This document shows, one piece after another, positions 6,861-11,115 of a DNA stretch of 11,115 nt (positions within the stretch are counted from its first letter, which is position 1; each line of letters starts with the position of its first letter). Below the pieces are notes generated by a model. That model saw only the letters and a program-made list of their open reading frames with translations, did not search any database and was not told the DNA's origin. The position numbers and the translations under genes were made by a program. The DNA comes from CF-161 sp035259145 (lineage in GTDB: Bacteria > Chloroflexota > Dormibacteria > Dormibacterales > Dormibacteraceae). The DNA is taken from the NCBI GenBank assembly GCA_035259145.1, contig DATFWQ010000268.1, forward strand, positions 1 to 11,115, in the 5' to 3' direction.

Positions 6861-7062
6861 TGAAGGTGAAGGGCATGGTCGACGAGACCACCTCCAGGCG
6901 CTGGGTCGCGCTTTTTTCATCTCGCTGGCGCAGCTCGTGATCGCGCTGGACGCGACGATCATGAACATCGCGCTTCCCTCCGCTCAACGGGCCCTTGCGA
7001 TACCGGAGCTCATCGACGCTGCCCGGCCCGCGGCCTCCACCCCACAAGGAGCAACAGCATGA
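6860..7062 (+). pseudogene. Remnant of a DHA2-type (EmrB/QacA-like) MFS exporter
   Basis: ATG 6860 overlaps the preceding stop (TGATG) and reads MKVKGMVDETTSRRWVALF, then leaves frame at the T-run 6912-6917. In the next frame, from 6919, the sequence is ISLAQLVIALDATIMNIALP followed by SAQRAL, which is the first membrane helix and loop of DHA2 drug:proton antiporters (compare the family pattern LDxTIVNIALPSxQ). After AIP the frame carries only a short hydrophilic tail (ELIDAARPAAS, then TPQGATA) to TGA 7060-7062, which overlaps the ATG of the next gene (ATGA). About 50 codons remain of an expected 450-550. This fits a large internal deletion that kept both ends, plus a one-base frameshift. 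The N-terminal identification is good; that the tail is the true C-terminus is inferred from the retained ATGA overlap. Confidence 0.72.
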
Positions 7063-7958
7063 CCGCACGACATCCGTTTCGCTTTGGCATCGTGGCTGCC
7101 ACGGCCCGGACCGCTGACGAATGGGCGGACAAGGCCCGGCGGGTGGAGTCCCTCGGCTACGCCACGCTGGTGATCCCAGATCGGGTGCAGCACACCCTCT
7201 CGCCGCTGCCCGCGCTGACGGCCGCGGCAGCGGCCACCACGTCCTTGCGGGTCGGCACCTACGTCCTCGCCAACGACTTCCGCAACCCGGTCCTGCTCGC
7301 CAAGGACGCCGCGACCCTTGACGTGCTCTCGGCCGGACGGTTCGAACTCGGGTTGGGGAGCGGGATCCCCATGCCCGAGGACAACCAGATGCTGGGCATC
7401 CCGTTCGACTCCGGGAGCGTCCGCGTCGACCGTCTTGCGGAGTCGCTCTCACTCCTGAAGCGGCTCTGGGCAGGAGAGCGGGCAACCGCCCCCGGGCCCC
7501 ACTACGCCGCCCTCGACGCCGCCATCACCCCCCTTCCCGTGCAGCTGCCCAGGCCGCCCATCCTGATCGCCGCCGGGAGCCGGCGCCTGCTTGCACTGGC
7601 GGGCCGGGAGGCGGACATCGTGGCCCTCACAATGCAGCCCACGGCCCAGGAGAGCGCCGTCTCCGAGAAGGTCGGGTGGCTGCGCGGCGCGGCCGGGGAG
7701 CGGTTCGAGCAGCTGGAGCTCAACGTCAACCTGATGGCGGTGGGCGACCAGGTGCCCAGCCAGCTGCGGATGCGCATGGGCGTCACGGCCGAGGACCTGG
7801 CGCGAATGGGGGCGTTCCCAGCCCTCGTGGGGACGACCGACCAGATGTGCGAGAGGCTCCTCCGCTGGCGAGAGTCGCTCGGCATCTCCTACGTCATGGT
7901 CGCGGATGAGCTGATGGAGGGACTGGCGCCGGTCGTGGAGCGGCTGACCGGGCATTGA
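7059..7958 (+). CDS. LLM class F420-dependent oxidoreductase (TIGR03621/MSMEG_2516-like)
   Basis: A 299-residue luciferase-like monooxygenase-fold (TIM-barrel) protein. Members of this actinobacterial subgroup are predicted to use cofactor F420 rather than FMN for hydride transfer to or from small organic substrates. Typical landmarks are FRFGIV at the first strand, WADKARRVESLGYATLVIPD, SPLPALTAAAAATTSLRVGT, VLANDFRNPVLLAKDAATLD, the highly conserved SAGRFELGLGSG, RVDRLAESLSLLKRLW, and PPILIAAGSRRLLALAGREAD with the phosphate-binding glycines. The length is standard. ATG 7059 has AAGGAG (7046-7051) seven bases upstream and shares ATGA with the end of the exporter remnant, which suggests former translational coupling. 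It is the last gene of the TetR-controlled cluster. F420 dependence is inferred from family resemblance. Confidence 0.9.
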   Translation: MTARHPFRFGIVAATARTADEWADKARRVESLGYATLVIPDRVQHTLSPLPALTAAAAATTSLRVGTYVLANDFRNPVLLAKDAATLDVLSAGRFELGLGSGIPMPEDNQMLGIPFDSGSVRVDRLAESLSLLKRLWAGERATAPGPHYAALDAAITPLPVQLPRPPILIAAGSRRLLALAGREADIVALTMQPTAQESAVSEKVGWLRGAAGERFEQLELNVNLMAVGDQVPSQLRMRMGVTAEDLARMGAFPALVGTTDQMCERLLRWRESLGISYVMVADELMEGLAPVVERLTGH

Positions 7959-8163
7959 CCCCTGGCTGCAGCACCTGGTTGGCCGGCGCATGGTCACGCC
8001 GAGTATGGTCGTTTTTCGTCGATAAACAAGCCTGACAGTCCGGCGCCTCAGGTGGCTTGGGATCAAGTTGCTACGTAACCCTCACCTGTATTAGCTGGCC
8101 GGCGGAGTGCCGTATGGATGTGGGAGCGCGATTCTTTTTCGCGCGTGATTCGGAGGACAGGTC

Positions 8164-9267
8164 ATGGAGCAAACCAGGTCCCGTTGGCGGCGTCTGGTAA
8201 GTCGGCGCAGGTTCCTCGGCACAGGATTGGCGGTGGGCGCTGGCGCCATAGGCACCGGCATGTTGCCGGCCTTATCGGCAGAAGCAAGTGGCAGCCTCAC
8301 ACACGGAGATGCGGCGATCCTCAGATTCCTTGCCGCTCTTGAAATCCTTGAGACCGATTTTTGGCAGCAGTACAACGAGCTCGGCGGCATTCAGGACAGC
8401 GAAGTCCCAGGTGGTAGCGGAAGTAAGGCTTACACGAGGGCGCTGCAGCAGTTGGATGCCGACATGCCTCAGTACATCCACGACAACACTGAGGACGAGT
8501 TCACCCACTTTAACTTCATCAACCACTACCTCATGGCCAATGGTGCATCCCCGGTCAACCTCGACAGCTTCCGCACACTACCAAGCAGTAAGACGACCGG
8601 TGCTGATCAAAGCAAAAAACGGCTGACCAACCTCATGCAGCTAACGGTAGATACGAGCTGGTGGACCCGATACCGAAGCCGCACGAAGAATCCCGATCCG
8701 CCGTTCAATGACACCTTTCCGCAGGCAGTACCGGCGATCGCGACCGGGCAGCACCCCGCCATACCGAGAACCGACAAGGACCTGACTCCGACACTGCACC
8801 TGCAGTTCATCGCTAACACCGCCGGATTCCACTTCGCCACTATCGAACAGGGTGGTTCGAGCCTCTACCCATCGCTCGCTCAGCGGGTCACCAGCGTCGA
8901 GGTTCTGCGCATCTTGATCAGTATCGGACCGACTGAGACAATGCATTTCCAGACCTGGCAGGACAAAGCTGGCAACGCACCGTCAATAACCGATCCGACC
9001 ACCGGCTTGAGCTTTCCTGACCTCAACAAGCCGCCCTTTGGCGGAGAGGACTTCTCCACCAGCCTGATCATGCCGGAGCCGACGGTTTTCCTCGACCGCA
9101 AGTTCCCGGTCGTCTCGATCATTCGGCCAACTGAGACGACAGGCGCGGCGCACGGCGCGGCGAGATTCCTCACTGACATGGGACTCTTCAGCGGTCAGTC
9201 TGCGCAGTTCTTCGCGACCCTGAACGACCTCGCTGCCCAAGCTGACGCCGCTCGCAAGGGCGTGTGA
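8164..9267 (+). CDS. Tat-exported ferritin-like domain protein
   Basis: A 367-residue exported protein with a ferritin-like four-helix domain. Residues 1-40 form a twin-arginine signal: SRRRFLG (13-19), a hydrophobic stretch GTGLAVGAGAIGTGML, and likely cleavage near LSAEAS. The likely metal ligands follow: Glu60/Glu63 in ALEILETDFW, Glu112 and His115 in DEFTHFNFINHYL, and Glu258/His261 in TETMHFQTW, giving two E-x-x-H motifs as expected for a di-metal site. Long connecting stretches (about 130-215 and 265-330) make it longer than a bare ferritin-like domain. Tat export fits a protein folded with its metal in the cytoplasm. The start is supported by GGAGG (8152-8156) seven bases upstream. The role is unknown; iron handling or oxidative defence is plausible. 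It stands alone behind a 205-base gap and ends before a strong terminator. Confidence 0.87.
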   Translation: MEQTRSRWRRLVSRRRFLGTGLAVGAGAIGTGMLPALSAEASGSLTHGDAAILRFLAALEILETDFWQQYNELGGIQDSEVPGGSGSKAYTRALQQLDADMPQYIHDNTEDEFTHFNFINHYLMANGASPVNLDSFRTLPSSKTTGADQSKKRLTNLMQLTVDTSWWTRYRSRTKNPDPPFNDTFPQAVPAIATGQHPAIPRTDKDLTPTLHLQFIANTAGFHFATIEQGGSSLYPSLAQRVTSVEVLRILISIGPTETMHFQTWQDKAGNAPSITDPTTGLSFPDLNKPPFGGEDFSTSLIMPEPTVFLDRKFPVVSIIRPTETTGAAHGAARFLTDMGLFSGQSAQFFATLNDLAAQADAARKGV

Positions 9268-9305
9268 ATGACCGACACACGGTAGAGCCGGATTAGCGTG
9301 CACTC

Positions 9306-9342
9306 GGCCGGCGGGGCTCGAACGTCCGAGCCCCGCCAGGCC
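9306..9342. terminator. Strong bidirectional hairpin terminator
   Basis: GGCGGGGCTCG (9310-9320) and CGAGCCCCGCC (9327-9337) form a perfect 11-bp stem around the loop AACGTC. GGCC (9306-9309) and GGCC (9339-9342) extend it by four pairs past a bulged A. It lies between the ferritin-like gene and the convergent peroxidase gene. There is no clear U-tract, so it may act as a GC-rich hairpin terminator for both strands. Confidence 0.8.
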
Positions 9343-9391
9343 GCTTGCCTCGACGATTCGGCCGCTCCTTCTCCCCGTCCGCCGCCGCGAC

Positions 9392-10751
9392 CTATTCGTT
9401 CGGAACCAGCGCGTCCGCAATGGTGAAGCGCCCCGCCTCCCGGGAGGGAAGGGTCGGTCGCCAGCCAGGATCGACCGCACGGTAGGACTCCGGATCGCGG
9501 TCGATCACGCCGACCAGCACCTCGCCGACGATCGTGCCGCCCACTGGTCCCAGCCGTTCGCCGTCGGAGTGCAGCTCTGCCTCCTTCAGGACGTAGTACC
9601 AAAGCGGCGTCTCCCCCTCCCAGGAGCTGACGCCGTCGAGCCCGGTTTGGGCAGGTGTCAGCGGCTCCTCCCCCAGCGCCCGCGCGACGGCCTCCCCCGA
9701 GGGGAGACCCGTGCCGACGCCGCGCTTCAGGTCGCGTAACGCCAGCGAAGCCAGCTCCGGGTCGCGCACCGAGCCAACGATCGCCGCCGGCAGGGCCATC
9801 AGCGAGGCGCAGAGCCGGCCGTCGATCTTCTTCGCTCGCTGAGCAGGCGGCTCGCCTGGCACGTCGAAGAAGAGCCGCCAGTCGATCGCCTTCTCCGGCC
9901 GAAGCGGCTGAAACCCGACCAGATCGGGAGAGAGCCGCAATGGGGACCCGCCATGGTTGAGATGGAATTCTCCTCTGACCTGGCTGTGGCCGTAGCGGTA
10001 GGCTCCGTCGGCGAACTCCAACGGTATGTAGGGCGTCTCTCCGGCGCTGAGAAACAGGCGAGGGCCCTCACTCAGCAAACGCGCCGCCCTTTCGGGCCCG
10101 ATTGCGGTCGGCAGCAGGCCGTTCAGGATCACCCACTGGTAGTGCCAGGTGGCGGCTCTCCGTGCCTCCTCGAAGAGCTCTCCCTCGGGCACGCCGTCCT
10201 GGCGCAGCCGGTCGACGAGCCTGTTGTGCATCCTGGCCAGTCCCACCTGGAGCTGCGACATCGGCACGTGAACGTCCTGCCTGGGATCGGGGATCAGGGC
10301 GACGCCCTCACTGTTGCGGGGCAGGTCGTGGCCATTCAGCAGGAGCTTCGCGCCGTCGGCGTGGCTTTACATGAAGGGTTGGGCCGAGGGTCCGTCGCCG
10401 TAGAGACATTCCAGGTTGGCTCGCGGGCTGTGGAAGTTTCATCAGCGCGTCGACGTCGGCCCGCATGGTCAGGGCCGATCGGTCGGCCGTCAGGTCGTGG
10501 GCGATGTACTGACCGAAGATCGGCCAGCCGGCAGCGACCTCGCGCGCATAGTCGAAGCCATCCGAGGCGTCGCACAGTCCCCCCAGCCGGCCCAGTGCTC
10601 TCAGCTGGTCGGGGCGAAGGTCCAGCGGGGGCGGCTCGGGGAAGAGCCGGCCGTAGCGCGCCCCTGCAAGGGCAACGCGAGAGGCCCGGGCCGGAGCCAG
10701 GCAGTGGTCGCGTGCGACTGTGTGATTCGGCTTCATGGTTGTAGTAATCAT
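9392..10751 (-). pseudogene. Animal-type haem peroxidase (myeloperoxidase-like), broken by a frameshift and a nonsense codon
   Basis: The translated pieces form one bacterial haem peroxidase of the animal peroxidase superfamily, enzymes that reduce peroxide with a covalently or tightly bound haem. From the N-terminus: RYGRLFPEPPPLDL, then GWPIFGQYIAHDLTADRS with the distal His (codon 10499-10497). In a second frame come NFHSPRANLECLYGDGPS, QPFM, a TAA, then SHADGAKLLLNGHDLPRNSE, VALIPDPRQDVHVPMSQLQ, LARMHNRLVDRLR and ATWHYQWVILNGLLP. The proximal His is in AYRYGHSQVRGEFHLNHGG (codon 9988-9986). Lesion 1 is an extra A in the run 10439-10437 (ATG AAA C for ATG AAC). Lesion 2 is TAA at 10369-10367, where Tyr is expected. 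Removing one base leaves 453 codons, a normal length. The intact C-terminal frame could only start at GTG 10267, without the distal His. The start is uncertain: ATG 10751 lies 16 bases after AGGAGGAGGAG, and ATG 10736 is another choice. Confidence 0.85.
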
Positions 10752-10968
10752 GTAATCGTAGTCAACGCTCCTCCTCCTGGTTTCGTCGAACCTCCACACA
10801 GTCGTCCCGGCAACCCCGTAACGGGACTCGAGCCCCTGTCCGCCAGCTGATGGCGTCCCGACCAGCATCTTTTACGTGGCTTTCGGCTTATCTGTACTGA
10901 CTGTTTACTGATTAAATGACTTAGGCTGGCGATATCTCTGAGACCGGGTAAAGAAACCACTCCAGCGC

Positions 10969-10993
10969 CGCGATCTGAGCCGACGAGATCGCG
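10969..10993 (+). promoter_or_regulatory. Perfect 8-bp inverted repeat before the edge MFS gene
   Basis: CGCGATCT (10969-10976) and AGATCGCG (10986-10993) are exact reverse complements separated by nine bases. The repeat ends two bases before the AGGAG ribosome binding site (10996-11000) of the gene at 11009. It could be an operator for an unseen regulator or a leader hairpin. The repeat itself is certain; the role is not. Confidence 0.45.
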
Positions 10994-11008
10994 CCAGGAG
11001 ATGCAGCC

Positions 11009-11115
11009 ATGCCAGCTGATACCGCAACCATAGGGCGGTACGTGAAGACCGACATCCCGGCCCGGCTCGATCGATTGCCGTGGTCGAGATGGCACTGGAC
11101 GATCGTGTTTGCACT
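11009..11115 (+). CDS. N-terminus of an MFS transporter, 3' end outside window
   Basis: Thirty-five codons are visible: MPADTATIGRYVKTDIPARL, then DRLPWSRWHWTIVFAL running off the edge. The pattern of a short hydrophilic lead, ARLDRLPWSRWHW and then the start of a hydrophobic helix is typical of MFS transporters of the metabolite:H+ symporter or sugar-porter-like type, where it precedes the first membrane helix. ATG 11009 has AGGAG (10996-11000) eight bases upstream. It diverges from the broken peroxidase across about 257 bases. The MFS call rests on this short signature only, and the substrate cannot be told. Confidence 0.7.
   Translation, partial: MPADTATIGRYVKTDIPARLDRLPWSRWHWTIVFA

Noticed and set aside
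6908..6921. Programmed frameshifting at the T-run of the exporter remnant
   Set aside because: The product would still be only about 65 residues and lack most of the transporter, so there is nothing to regulate.
8126..8144. GCGCG / CGCGC hairpin in the leader of the ferritin-like gene
   Set aside because: Only five pairs with a nine-base T-rich loop and clear of the ribosome binding site; not convincing.
10367..10369. Recoded TAA (readthrough) in the peroxidase
   Set aside because: No recoding signal is evident and the gene also has a frameshift just upstream, so a nonsense mutation or error is simpler.
9953..10744. Long plus-strand open frame of 263 codons
   Set aside because: Antisense to the peroxidase, whose conserved blocks are clearly on the minus strand.
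10788..10850. tRNA-like 3' end (GGGACTCGAGCCC followed by GTCCGCCA)
   Set aside because: The T-loop consensus is not met and no acceptor, D or anticodon arm can be built upstream.
10841..10855. Small hairpin CGCCA-GCTGA-TGGCG
   Set aside because: A five-pair stem with no U-run near it; expected by chance in GC-rich DNA.

Overview
This window looks like chromosomal DNA from a high-GC Gram-positive bacterium, probably an actinobacterium. The coding regions are GC-rich at third codon positions. The gene families fit that group: a Hip1/CaeA-type lipoprotein serine hydrolase, an F420-type luciferase-like monooxygenase, a Tat-exported ferritin-like protein and an animal-type haem peroxidase. There is no phage, CRISPR, insertion sequence, rRNA or convincing tRNA. 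The species cannot be named from this sequence.

Layout, left to right. Bases 2-1753 (+) are the 3' part of a CocE/NonD-type hydrolase that enters from the left edge. Bases 1929-2506 (+) hold an isoprenylcysteine-carboxyl-methyltransferase-like membrane protein whose first 25 codons lie in another frame, so the gene looks frameshifted. After a 364-base stretch with no recognised gene comes a RibD/DHFR-like reductase (2871-3491, +). Next is a secreted lipoprotein alpha/beta hydrolase of the Hip1/tripeptidyl-aminopeptidase type (3713-5260, +), with a hairpin that runs into its Shine-Dalgarno sequence.

The most organised part is 5405-7958. A TetR repressor (-) diverges from a rightward cluster across a control region with two 18-bp palindromic operators laid over overlapping promoters. 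The rightward cluster is an unrecognised 244-residue protein, the scar of a DHA2-type MFS exporter reduced to its N-terminus plus a short tail, and an F420-dependent LLM-family oxidoreductase. The scar still overlaps both neighbours in stop/start fashion (TGATG and ATGA). This suggests an ancestral operon of unknown protein, exporter and flavin/F420 oxidoreductase under TetR control that lost its exporter.

On the right, a Tat-exported ferritin-like protein (8164-9267, +) converges on a haem peroxidase (9392-10751, -), and a strong hairpin between them probably terminates both. The peroxidase is broken twice: a one-base insertion and a Tyr-to-stop change. At the right edge, divergent from the peroxidase, the first 35 codons of a second MFS transporter are visible (from 11009, +), preceded by a perfect 8-bp inverted repeat.

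Three genes carry frame lesions within 9 kb. Either this is a decaying accessory region or the sequence contains indel errors. The in-frame stop in the peroxidase and the large loss from the exporter cannot both be explained by single-base indel errors.
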